The notes beneath the pieces were generated by a model. That model was not told the origin of the DNA. It made no database searches and worked only from the letters and a program-made list of their open reading frames with translations. A stretch of DNA of 64,000 bases. It comes from Melastoma dodecandrum (taxonomy: Eukaryota; Streptophyta; Magnoliopsida; Myrtales; Melastomataceae). The stretch's first letter is position 1. Each line of letters starts with the position of its first letter. The position numbers and the translations under genes were made by a program. Where the stretch lies: contig JARUPY010000090.1 in NCBI GenBank assembly GCA_029817715.1, forward strand, positions 310,001 through 374,000, written 5' to 3'. Shown one piece after another: positions 56,659 through 64,000 of the stretch.

Positions 56659-57123
56659 ATGAGCGCGGCCGCCGAGCTCTGCACCTGCACCGCGATCCGC
56701 CAGGCGGAGCGCCACATCGCCCGCCACTATGCGCGCGCCTTCGCGCCCTTCGGCCTGACGATCGACCAGTTCGCCACGATGGCCAAGCTGCACCGCTTCG
56801 GTCCTGCGCCGATCCTCGATCTGGCCGAGCGGATGGTGATGGACCGGGCGATGCTGCACTACACGCTGAAGGACCCGATCGCCCGCGGCCTCGTCGCCCT
56901 CAGCCGCGACGCGCGCGACGGGCGCTGCCGCATCGTCGCGCTCACCGAGGCGGGCACGGCGTTCTTTCTCGAGGCCAAGGCCAGCTGGCAGGCCGTCAAC
57001 GCGCAGATCGACGCCGCCCTCGGCGACGGCGCGCCCGCCCTGCGCGACCTCCTGAAGGCCGTCGAGGGCCTCGACCTGCGCTCCGCTGCCCCCGAGGACG
57101 GCGCCCTCGCTGCGGCCGAGTAG
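56659..57123 (+). CDS. MarR-family transcriptional regulator
   Basis: A 154-residue regulator. The N-terminal ELCTCTAIRQAERHIARHY has the same CxC-containing helix as the MarR protein at 9963, and GLTIDQFATMAKLHRFG, LAERMVMDRAMLHYTLKDPI and DARDGRCRIVALTEAG make up the winged-helix domain. The Cys pair suggests thiol-based sensing, unproven. The small exported Cys-rich gene starts three bases after its stop, so they are one unit. Confidence 0.85.
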   Translation: MSAAAELCTCTAIRQAERHIARHYARAFAPFGLTIDQFATMAKLHRFGPAPILDLAERMVMDRAMLHYTLKDPIARGLVALSRDARDGRCRIVALTEAGTAFFLEAKASWQAVNAQIDAALGDGAPALRDLLKAVEGLDLRSAAPEDGALAAAE

Positions 57124-57126
57124 GGC

Positions 57127-57432
57127 GTGACCGTGCGGTCGGAGTGCGACGCGACGGCCGCCGCGCGCTGCTGCAGACCGCTGCCGCCGGCCGCCCGCGT
57201 TGCCGTCCTGTGCCTCCTCGCCCTTCTGCCGCGCCCGTCGCCTGTCGCGGCCCAGGCCAACGACCCCTCGCCGCCGCACTCGCTCGGCGCCTGCGGCGGC
57301 CCGATGACCGGCGCCGACGGCCAGACCTATGCCTGCGCGCCCGACCGCAAGCCCGCCTGCAACGAGGCCGGCGCCCGCTGCGTCTGCCTGGAGCAGCGCG
57401 CCTGCGGCGGCACCCGCGACGAGCCGTACTGA
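57127..57432 (+). CDS. Small Cys-rich exported protein
   Basis: A 101-residue protein from GTG 57127 with a signal-like hydrophobic stretch (RVAVLCLLALLPRPSPVAAQ) and a mature part with six cysteines (ACGGPMTGADGQTYACAPD; CNEAGARCVCLEQRACGG). The DGQTYACAPD segment recalls Kazal-like or other disulfide-rich domains, but no assignment is safe. It is coupled to the MarR gene. Confidence 0.55.
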   Translation: MTVRSECDATAAARCCRPLPPAARVAVLCLLALLPRPSPVAAQANDPSPPHSLGACGGPMTGADGQTYACAPDRKPACNEAGARCVCLEQRACGGTRDEPY

Positions 57433-57447
57433 GGGGCGGCCTGCACC

Positions 57448-57764
57448 CCTCATGGTGAGGAGCGCCGTAGGCGCGTCTCGAACCAGGAGGCTCCAGCGGC
57501 GCGACCGCGGCGGCGCCTCGTGGTTCGAGACGGCCTGCGGCCTCCTTACCATGAGGCGACTGAAGCACTCCGGCGCCGCAAAGGGCGCGGCCGGAGCCGG
57601 CCCAACGAGCCACAGCCTGCGGCGGCAGCGGGACGAGCCTTAGAGGCGCACCCCCCCTCATGGTGAGGAGCGCCGTCAGGCGCGTCTCGAACCAGGGGGC
57701 CCAGCGGGGCGACCGCGGCGGCGCCTCGTGGTTCGAGACGGTATGCGGCCCCCTCACCATGAGG
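57448..57764. repeat. GAGG-type repeats, copies 2 and 3 in tandem
   Basis: Copies at 57448-57556 and 57656-57764 in the same orientation, 208 bases apart. Each has CCTCATGGTGAGGAGCGCC, GCGTCTCGAACCA, a GGCGCCTCGTGGTTCGAGAC right arm and CACCATGAGG or TACCATGAGG at the end. The following 20 bases or so (CGACTGAAGCACTCCGGCG) are also shared, so the repeated unit is longer than the hairpin. Confidence 0.88.
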
Positions 57765-57891
57765 CGACTGAAGCACTCCGGCGCCGCACAGCGGCCCGAT
57801 CCGGCCGACCAAGCCCTGTCTCTTGGTTCGGCCGCAAACGACCGTCTCTTCGTCCCGACCTGACGCCCAAGGGACGCCGCGCGCAGCCGCG

Positions 57892-57948
57892 GTCAAGCAT
57901 GGCCGCCGACGGACCTCGCCGCCGCGTCGGCGCCCAAGGCCATGCTTG
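57892..57948. repeat. 12-bp inverted repeat
   Basis: TCAAGCATGGCC (57892-57903) and GGCCATGCTTGA (57937-57948) are perfect complements with a 33-base loop that is itself GC-rich. It is in non-coding sequence between the tandem repeats and the DUF29 gene. It may be a third intergenic repeat type. Confidence 0.6.
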
Positions 57949-58270
57949 AGGGCGGCAAGCCCGGCGTCACGCTGCGCTCGCAGGTGGGCGTCGCGGTCCC
58001 AGGCCTTCCGCAAGGGTCGCACCGTGCTCGCAGCCCTTAAGCCCGCTTCGCGCCGCCTCCGGCGGTGACCTCCGGTCAGGCTCGACCGCCGCTGCGCGCG
58101 ATGCTGTCGCAAACGCAGGCCGGGACGGAGAAACGGCCCTCTCCGCCGAACAAAGAAACAGGGGCTCTATGACCGGACGCACAGGCCTTAGCTGCCCTTC
58201 GCATTCAGTGCTAAGCTCGCCCGGGCGAAACGCACCTGGCGTCACGGTCTCCAACACCGGCGAGACAGAC

Positions 58271-58771
58271 ATGACCCGCAACGAGCAGCCGGGCTACGGC
58301 CTCTACGACGAGGACTTTTTTTCCTGGACGCAGAAGCAGGCGGCGGCGCTGCGCGCTTTGCCTCCGGCGGCGGTCGACCTTGCGCCCGGCATCACTCATC
58401 TCGATGCCGCGCATCTGGCCGAGGAGATCGAGGACTTGGGCAAGCGCGACCTGCGCGAGGTGTTGTCCTATCTGCGCCTCGTCATCCAGCATCTCGTCAA
58501 GCTGCGGGCGGCGCCGGCGTCGCGCGACGCCGCGCACTGGCACACCGAGGCCGTCAATTTCCAGATCGCGGCGCGCGAGGCTTTTTCGCCGAGCATGCGC
58601 CGCCTCATCGACGTCGGCGACATCTGGATCGGCGGGTGCCGCGCGGCGGGGCGCTTCCTCAAGGACGCCGGCGCCCGCGATCCCTCGGCGGACCCGTGTC
58701 CCTTCACGCTCGACGACCTGCTGGCTCCCGACTTCGACGTGGACGCGGCGGCGGGGCGGATCGCGGCGTAA
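58271..58771 (+). CDS. DUF29 family protein
   Basis: A 166-residue soluble helical protein of the DUF29 family: LYDEDFFSWTQKQAAALRAL at the start, LDAAHLAEEIEDLGKRDLRE, and SYLRLVIQHLVKLR. DUF29 proteins are common and multicopy in cyanobacteria and Hyphomicrobiales and have no known function. The gene is flanked on both sides by tandem pairs of the GAGG-type repeat. Confidence 0.85.
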   Translation: MTRNEQPGYGLYDEDFFSWTQKQAAALRALPPAAVDLAPGITHLDAAHLAEEIEDLGKRDLREVLSYLRLVIQHLVKLRAAPASRDAAHWHTEAVNFQIAAREAFSPSMRRLIDVGDIWIGGCRAAGRFLKDAGARDPSADPCPFTLDDLLAPDFDVDAAAGRIAA

Positions 58772-59297
58772 GGGAGGCAGCTGTACCGTAAACGTCGTCG
58801 AGGGGGGAGGAACGCGCGCCCGGCCAGGTTACGCTTGGCCCCCAAAGCTTCCTGCCTCGGCGCAGCGGGACCGGCCGTTTCGAGAGGCGGCTTCACCCCT
58901 CATGGTGAGGAGCGCCGAAGGCGCGTCTCGAACCAGGAGGCTCCAGCGGGCACGACCGCGGCGGCGCCTCGTGGTTCGAGCCGGCCTGCGGCCTCCTCAC
59001 CATGAGGCGACTGAAGCACCCCGGCAGCGCGAAGGGGCGTGGCCGGGCAGCCCCGCCTAGCTTCCCAGCCTCGGCGCATTGCCGGACTGGCCGTTTCGAG
59101 AGGCGGCTTCAATCCCTCTTGGTGAGGAGCGCCGTAGGCGCGTCTCGAACCAGGAGGCTCCAGCAGGCACGAACGCGGGACGCCTCTTGGTCCGAGACGG
59201 CCTACGGCCTCCTCACCATGAGGCGACTGAAGCGCCCGGGCGCCAAAAAGAGGATAGGCCCGATCCGGCCGGCCGAACTGCCTTCCAAATGAACCAA
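58772..59297. other. Repeat-rich non-coding region
   Basis: Holds GAGG-type repeats 4 and 5 with duplicated flanks; no gene is seen. The 3' end precedes the stop of the zinc-ribbon gene on the minus strand. Confidence 0.65.
58898..59223. repeat. GAGG-type repeats, copies 4 and 5 in tandem
   Basis: Copies at 58898-59007 and 59115-59223, same orientation, 217 bases apart. About 40 bases of left flank (with GGCCGTTTCGAGAGGCGGCT) and the CGACTGAAGC right flank are duplicated too, so this is a tandem duplication of the whole segment. Copy 5 is the most diverged (CCTCTTGG start). Confidence 0.88.
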
Positions 59298-59516
59298 TCA
59301 ACCCTCGTCGACGACCGTGACGGCGCCGGCGATCGCGGCGGGCATGTGGCCGGCGGTGTCGATGTCGAGGCGCAGCAGGTCGCGGTCGTAGCGCAGCATG
59401 CTGGGGCAATGATCGCAGCGGAAGGTCAGGTTCTCCTTGAACCAGCCCACCGGCCGCGAGGTCTTGTTGCGGCACTTCGGACAGAGAACGGTCAGGTCGT
59501 CGTCGTCCGTGAGCAT
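59298..59516 (-). CDS. Small zinc-ribbon protein
   Basis: A 72-residue protein with two CxxC pairs, LCPKCRN and RCDHCPS, typical of a zinc ribbon, and an acidic N-terminus. No enzyme domain is present. It starts 14 bases after the ettA stop on the same strand, suggesting a link to translation, which is inferred. AGGAG lies 11 bases before ATG 59516. Confidence 0.7.
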   Translation of the reverse strand: MLTDDDDLTVLCPKCRNKTSRPVGWFKENLTFRCDHCPSMLRYDRDLLRLDIDTAGHMPAAIAGAVTVVDEG

Positions 59517-59530
59517 CGCGGTCGCAGCTC

Positions 59531-60089
59531 CTACCGCGCGAACTTCTTGTGCTTCATCCGGTGCGGGATCAGTTCGTCGACGCCGAGGCGGCGCTTCTTG
59601 TCCTCCTCGTAGTCGTGAAAGTTGCCCTCGAACCATTCGACATGCGCGTCGCCTTCGAACGCGAGCATGTGCGTGGCGATGCGGTCGAGGAAGAAGCGAT
59701 CATGGCTGATGATGACGGCGCAGCCGGCGTAGTCGGTGAGCGCGTCTTCCAGCGCGCGCAGCGTCTCGACGTCGAGGTCGTTGGTCGGCTCGTCGAGCAG
59801 CAGCAGGTTGGCGCCGGTCTTCAGCATCTTGGCGAGGTGGACGCGGTTGCGCTCGCCGCCCGACAGCTGGCCGACCTTCTTCTGCTGGTCGGGGCCCTTG
59901 AAGTTGAAGGCGCCGGTGTAGGCGCGCGAGTTGATCTCGCGCTTGCCCAGGTAGATCACGTCCTGGCCGTCGGAGATCTCCTCCCAGACGTTCTTCTTGG
60001 CGTCGAGCTGGTCGCGGCTCTGGTCCACGTAGCCCAGCTTGACGCTCTCGCCTACGGCGATCGTGCCGGCGTCGGGCTTCTCCTGGCCG

Positions 60090-60138
<49 letters not shown>

Positions 60139-60523
60139 CGCCGACGATGCCGCCCGGCGGCAGCTTGAAGGTCAGGTTCTCGATCAGCTGCTTGTCGCCG
60201 AACGATTTCGAGAGGCCGGTGAACTCGACGACGTTGGTGCCGAGCCGCTCGGCGACCGGGATGACGATCTGGGTGGCGGTCGGGATGCGGTCGGCCTGCT
60301 TCTCGACGAGGTCCTGGTAGCGCTGGATGCGCGCCTTCGACTTGGCCTGCCGCGCCTTCGGGCTCGAGCCCATCCACTCGGCTTCCTGCTCGATCTGCTT
60401 CTGGCGCGAGGCGTCCTCGCTCTTCTCGAGCGAGAGGCGCTTGGCCTTCTGCTTCAGGTAGCTCGTATAATTCCCCTCGTGCGGGATGCCGCGGCCGCGG
60501 TCGAGCTCGAGGATCCAGCCGGT

Positions 60524-60557
<34 letters not shown>

Positions 60558-60616
60558 ATCAGGATCGCGCCGGGGTAGTCGCGCAGATGGCCCTCGAGCC
60601 AGTTCACCGTCTCGGC

Positions 60617-60651
<35 letters not shown>

Positions 60652-61183
60652 GCTCTGGCTTTTCGAGCAGCAGCTTGCACAGCGCGACGCGGCGCTTCTC
60701 GCCGCCGGAGAGCTTGTCGACAGACCAATCGTCGGGCGGGCAGCCGAGCGCGTCCATCGCCTGCTCGACCTGGCTGTCGAGGTCCCACAGGTTCTGCGCC
60801 TCGATCTCGTCCTGCAGGCGGGTCATCTCGTCCGCCGTCTCGTCCGAGTAGTTCATGGCGAGCTCGTTGTAGCGGTCGAGGATGTCCTGCTTCTCCTTCA
60901 CGCCGAGCATGACGTTCTCGCGCACGGTGAGGCCGGGGACCAGCGGCGGCTCCTGCGGCAGGTAGCCGACGCGGGCGCCCTCGGCGACGAAGCCCTCGCC
61001 CTGGTACTCGTGGTCGATGCCGGCCATGATGCGCAGCAGCGTCGACTTGCCCGAGCCGTTGATGCCGAGCACGCCGATCTTGGCGTCCGGGTAGAAGGCG
61101 AGGTGCACGTTGTCGAGCACCTTCTTGCCGGTCGGGTAGACCTTGGTCAGGCCCTGCATGTGATAGATGAACTGCCGCGCCAT
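59531..61183 (-). CDS. ettA: Energy-dependent translational throttle protein EttA
   Basis: An ABC-F ATPase (550 residues) that binds the ribosomal E-site and gates the first peptide bond according to ATP/ADP. It has no membrane part. The first ABC domain has [12 protein letters not shown] and signature [10 protein letters not shown] linker with the EttA arm follows, then a second ABC domain with [11 protein letters not shown] and LSGGERNRV. Both Walker B motifs ([24 protein letters not shown]) are intact. Starts at ATG 61183. Confidence 0.95.
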
Positions 61184-61302
61184 GGGGGGTCTGGGGCTCG
61201 CTGGTCGTTGTGGAGGTGTCGGAGGCTGGGCGCGTTCTAGCGGGGCAGCGCGGCGCGGTCCAGCGGGGGGAGGCCGGAACTTGATCGAGGACGCCCTCCT
61301 GA

Positions 61303-61320
61303 TATCTATCCGGGTAGATA
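61303..61320. promoter_or_regulatory. Palindromic operator of the vapBC-type operon
   Basis: TATCTATCCGGGTAGATA is an 18-bp inverted repeat with a single mismatched pair, ending 16 bases before the antitoxin ATG. AbrB-type antitoxins usually bind such sites with their toxin to repress the operon. AGGAGG follows at 61322-61327. Confidence 0.65.
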
Positions 61321-61336
61321 CCAGGAGGCTGGGGCG

Positions 61337-61603
61337 ATGACGGAGATCGCGAAGCTCTTCACGCATGGACGCAGCCAGGCCGTGCGCCTGCCGAAGGCAT
61401 TTCGTTTCGCCGGGAGCGAGGTCTCGATCCGCAGGGTCGGCAACAGCGTGGTCCTCGAGCCGCTCCTGCAGCGGACGCCGGACGACTATCGCGCCATCTT
61501 CGAGGAGATCGACCGCCTGAACGCGGCGCACGGCCCGTTCATGCCCGAGGGGCGAGAGCAGCCGCCGATGCCGCCGGAAGACGATATCGGGTCCCTCGAT
61601 TGA
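61337..61603 (+). CDS. vapB: VapB-type antitoxin (AbrB/SpoVT domain)
   Basis: An 88-residue antitoxin. The swapped-hairpin DNA-binding domain is [20 protein letters not shown] with [17 protein letters not shown]; the acidic tail ([14 protein letters not shown]) would fill the toxin's active site. AGGAGG lies upstream of ATG 61337 after an 18-bp palindrome. The toxin gene starts ten bases after its stop. Confidence 0.9.
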   Translation: MTEIAKLFTHGRSQAVRLPKAFRFAGSEVSIRRVGNSVVLEPLLQRTPDDYRAIFEEIDRLNAAHGPFMPEGREQPPMPPEDDIGSLD

Positions 61604-61613
61604 GGCACCTGGA

Positions 61614-62012
61614 GTGGTTTGCCTCGACACCAACATCGTTATCGGCATCCTCAACGGGCGACCGCCCGAGCTCCGGGCTCGCGTTCAAAACGAGCGCCGC
61701 AAGCTGACGCTTCCGGCAATCGTGCTGTTCGAGCTTCAATATGGGATCGCGAAAAGTGAGAAACGCGCCTACAGCGAGCAGCGACTCGATCTGTTTCTCG
61801 GGAGCCAGATCGACATCCTGGCCTTTCAAAAGGAAGACGCGAGGATCGCAGCCGAGATACGCGCAGGGCTCGCGCGCGCCGGCACGCCGATCGGGCCCTA
61901 TGACGTCCTCATCGCAGCCCAGGCCCTGCGGCACGATGCTGTTCTCGTGACGGCGAACACACGCGAGTTCGCGCGCGTGCCGGGCCTGACGCTGGAAGAT
62001 TGGGCACGCTAG
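61614..62012 (+). CDS. vapC: VapC-type PIN-domain toxin
   Basis: A 132-residue PIN RNase. Acidic residues are the Asp in [12 protein letters not shown], Glu in [12 protein letters not shown], Asp in [12 protein letters not shown] and Asn/Asp region [14 protein letters not shown]. VapC toxins cut tRNA or rRNA and are neutralised by VapB. GTG 61614 has GGAG directly upstream. It is shorter than and unrelated in detail to the PIN-like protein at 36604. Confidence 0.9.
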   Translation: MVCLDTNIVIGILNGRPPELRARVQNERRKLTLPAIVLFELQYGIAKSEKRAYSEQRLDLFLGSQIDILAFQKEDARIAAEIRAGLARAGTPIGPYDVLIAAQALRHDAVLVTANTREFARVPGLTLEDWAR

Positions 62013-62129
62013 CGGGCCGATTGCGCCCGGTGCCGGGCGGCCGATCGCAAAAAGTATGGGATGGCTCACGCAGACCGCCCCGCTAGGCTCGCCCCATTGG
62101 TCGAGCGATTTTCAGCGGAGGAGTGCGGC

Positions 62130-64000
62130 ATGCGAAGCTTGGCGAAGCCCGCGGCCTTTGTCCTGGCCTTGTGGACCGGTGCCGCGCTGGCCGACGACGC
62201 GCGGCGGGGCAACGTCCCGTTCGCCGACCCGCCGATCCTGCCGGTCGCCGGGCCGCAGGGGTCGGTCGTGCTCGACGCCTTCACCGACTGGGTCGAGGTC
62301 CCCGGCCTCGGGCGGGTCGAGGGCGCCTCGTTCTACGATCTCGAGAGGGCCGGCGCGGCGCCCGTGCCGCAACGTCGCAGCCTGATGCCGCGCATCCTCG
62401 AGATTGCGCCCGGCACGACGGTCGAGGTGCGCCTGCGCAACCATCTCACGACGCTCGAGGCGGCCGACCTCGCCGACCCGGGCAAGGCGATGCCCGACGC
62501 GACGAACATCCACACGCACGGGCTGATCGTGCCGCCGACCGGCATCGGTTTCGGCTCGAGCCTCGACGCGCCGCACCTCGGCGACTGCGTCTACCCGCTG
62601 GCGGCCAGCACGGCCCACGGGCCGATGCCGGCGGGGATGGACCACAAGCCGGCGGGCGGTCGCCTCCGCGATGCTTGCGCGCAGGCCGCTCACCTGCCCG
62701 CCGACATGGGCGACCTCACGTTTGCCGGCGACCTCCTCTATTCCTACGCCGTCGCCAGGGACCATCCGAGCGGGCTCTTCTGGATCCATCCGCATCCGCA
62801 CACACAGTCGGAAGTACAGCTCTCCAACGGTCTCTCCGGCCTGCTCGCGATCGGTTCGATCTGGGACTATCTCGCCTTCGACTGCCGGGTGACGGCATCG
62901 CCCTACGATCCGACGGGCGCCTGCGCCACGCAGGAGGCGCAGCGCCGCGAGCGTGAGCTGGAGCACCGCGTCGCGCACGATCCCGACGGTCTCGCGGTGC
63001 GCTATCTCGCGCTGAAGGACATCCAAGTGCGCGAGCGGGCCGACTCAACGAAAGCCAAGCCGCACTTCGATCTCATCGCCTTCCCGCATCGGCCCGCGAT
63101 GAAGCCGGCGCCCGGCGCCGACGACCCGTTCGGGACCGCCAACGACGCCCGCAAGGCGCTGTGCGGGACGCTGACCCTCGGCAGCGACGGCGACATCGCC
63201 TTCCCACCCGGCACGCCGCGCGCCCATGGCGTCTGCTGGGCGCCTGTGGACCCCAAAGCACCGGCGCCCCGGTCGGGCTGGGTGTTCCCGGTCTCCGGCC
63301 AGGTCTATCCGCAGATCGAGGTGAAGGCCGACATGGAGCTGTGGCGCCTCGCCAACACGAGCGCCGACGTCACCTATCGCCTGCAGCTCGTGTCCGACAG
63401 CGGCGCGGCGCTCAGCATGCAGCCCGTGGCGCTCGACGGCGTGGCCCTGGCGGCGCCCGTCGCAGCGCCGCACGACAGCGCGCATGCGACGTCGAAGGGT
63501 CTCTCGACCTCCGGCCGCGGCGTCACCGAGATCACGCTGATGCCGAGCGCGCGGACCGAGGTGCTGGTCCGCCGCTGCGCCAAAGGCGACCGGCCGGCGA
63601 CCGATCCGAGGTCCGGCTGCCTGCCGCCCCAGGGCGCCATCCACGCGACGTTGCGCACCCGCGGCGTCCTCACCGGCGCGACGGACCAGGACGGCGATTT
63701 CTGGCCGGCCATCGATCTCGCTCGCGTCGAATGGGGCGCGCCCCGGCACGACGCGCAGGAGGTCCGCCACCCGCGGGTCTTCGCCGCCGGCTCGCGCGCC
63801 GCCGCTCCCGCGCCCGCGGCGAAGGCGACGAGCGCGCCGGCCGTCGCGGCCCCGCCGGCCACTGCGCCCGGCGGGGCTGATCCTTGTGCCGGCAAGCACT
63901 ACGGACACGGGCCCGGCAGCTTCTCGATCGACGGGACGCAGGTGCGGCTGATCCGGCTCAACAACAAGTCGTTCGGCGACGACGAAGTGTTCGGGATCCA
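62130..64000 (+). CDS. Multicopper-oxidase-type exported protein, partial
   Basis: Starts at ATG 62130 (GGAGGAG seven bases upstream) and stays open to the window end, so at least 623 residues and incomplete. A signal peptide (AAFVLALWTGAALA) precedes cupredoxin domains. Copper-type motifs are ATNIHTHGLIVPP and FWIHPHPHTQSEVQLSNGLSG, the latter being an unusual version of the WYHSH motif. A later region has TYRLQLVSDSG and EITLMPSARTEVLV, as in domain 2 of laccase/CueO relatives. The C-terminal type-1 copper site is beyond the window. Substrate is unknown; metal detoxification is a family guess. Confidence 0.78.
   Translation, partial: MRSLAKPAAFVLALWTGAALADDARRGNVPFADPPILPVAGPQGSVVLDAFTDWVEVPGLGRVEGASFYDLERAGAAPVPQRRSLMPRILEIAPGTTVEVRLRNHLTTLEAADLADPGKAMPDATNIHTHGLIVPPTGIGFGSSLDAPHLGDCVYPLAASTAHGPMPAGMDHKPAGGRLRDACAQAAHLPADMGDLTFAGDLLYSYAVARDHPSGLFWIHPHPHTQSEVQLSNGLSGLLAIGSIWDYLAFDCRVTASPYDPTGACATQEAQRRERELEHRVAHDPDGLAVRYLALKDIQVRERADSTKAKPHFDLIAFPHRPAMKPAPGADDPFGTANDARKALCGTLTLGSDGDIAFPPGTPRAHGVCWAPVDPKAPAPRSGWVFPVSGQVYPQIEVKADMELWRLANTSADVTYRLQLVSDSGAALSMQPVALDGVALAAPVAAPHDSAHATSKGLSTSGRGVTEITLMPSARTEVLVRRCAKGDRPATDPRSGCLPPQGAIHATLRTRGVLTGATDQDGDFWPAIDLARVEWGAPRHDAQEVRHPRVFAAGSRAAAPAPAAKATSAPAVAAPPATAPGGADPCAGKHYGHGPGSFSIDGTQVRLIRLNNKSFGDDEVFGI

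Larger units (their letters stand above)
57433..58270. other. Repeat-rich non-coding region
   Basis: Contains two tandem GAGG-type repeats and a 12-bp inverted repeat listed separately. 57950-58270 includes the probable promoter of the DUF29 gene, without a recognisable site. No credible gene is seen; short open frames here are repeat translations. Confidence 0.65.

Noticed and set aside
57451..57643. Small open frames in the GAGG-type repeats
   Set aside because: They recur identically in each copy because of the repeat itself and end in unrelated flanks.
1..64000. tRNA, rRNA, riboswitch or insertion sequence
   Set aside because: Reading both strands gave no cloverleaf with a convincing TPsiC arm, no rRNA segments, no FMN or other riboswitch ahead of ribF, and no transposase.

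Overview
The window is high-GC, densely coded DNA from an alphaproteobacterium, most likely of the order Hyphomicrobiales (Rhizobiales). The order is an inference from three things: gene content (ChaA-type Ca2+/H+ antiporter, bicupin oxalate decarboxylase, DUF29, CpoB-TilS-FtsH order), frequent GTG/TTG starts, and two families of palindromic intergenic repeats of a kind common in that order. No rRNA, tRNA, CRISPR array, insertion sequence or prophage was seen.

Layout. 1-9.9 kb: AmpG-like permease, ankyrin protein, glycogen debranching enzyme glgX, leuS, and clpB behind a repeat pair and a possible heat-shock promoter. 10-14.3 kb, minus strand: an iron-sulfur/SCP2 protein with a MarR regulator, then proA-nadD-tautomerase. 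14.5-21.4 kb: gltB-gltD and an OhrR-like regulator. 21.4-29.3 kb: ribF, a CheY-like receiver, a HerA-like ATPase coupled to a GGDEF-EAL protein, a frameshifted ogt next to recQ, and a small HhH protein. 29.3-31.4 kb is the most accessory-looking part: a regularly spaced array of 16-bp palindromes, then a compact cassette of two uncharacterised genes with less GC-rich sequence.

31.5-41.8 kb: metallophosphoesterase, chaA, then ggt-TSUP exporter, a PIN-type toxin-antitoxin pair directly behind ftsH, then tilS and cpoB. 41.9-46.5 kb: an acyl carrier protein, ketosynthase, two hot-dog-type proteins and an SDR form a minus-strand lipid or polyketide cluster downstream of carA; the ACP/ketosynthase junction is broken at the level of reading frame. 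46.6-56.6 kb: tandem small secreted proteins, a TonB-like protein, hrcA, a MarR regulator divergent from ilvE, a ParE-type toxin-antitoxin pair, a DUF4142 protein, a Tat-exported bicupin, an L,D-transpeptidase and a proline-rich secreted protein. 56.6-64 kb: another MarR regulator, DUF29 between tandem repeat pairs, ettA with a zinc-ribbon protein, vapBC with a palindromic operator, and a multicopper oxidase cut by the window end.

Genes that appear to work together: gltBD (ammonia assimilation), proA-nadD, cpoB-tilS-ftsH (envelope/quality-control neighbourhood), ggt with the TSUP exporter (glutathione-derived thiol or sulfur handling, inferred), and the ACP/ketosynthase/dehydratase/SDR set (a complete chain-extension cycle apart from an acyltransferase). 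Many genes are translationally coupled through ATGA, GTGA or TTGA overlaps.
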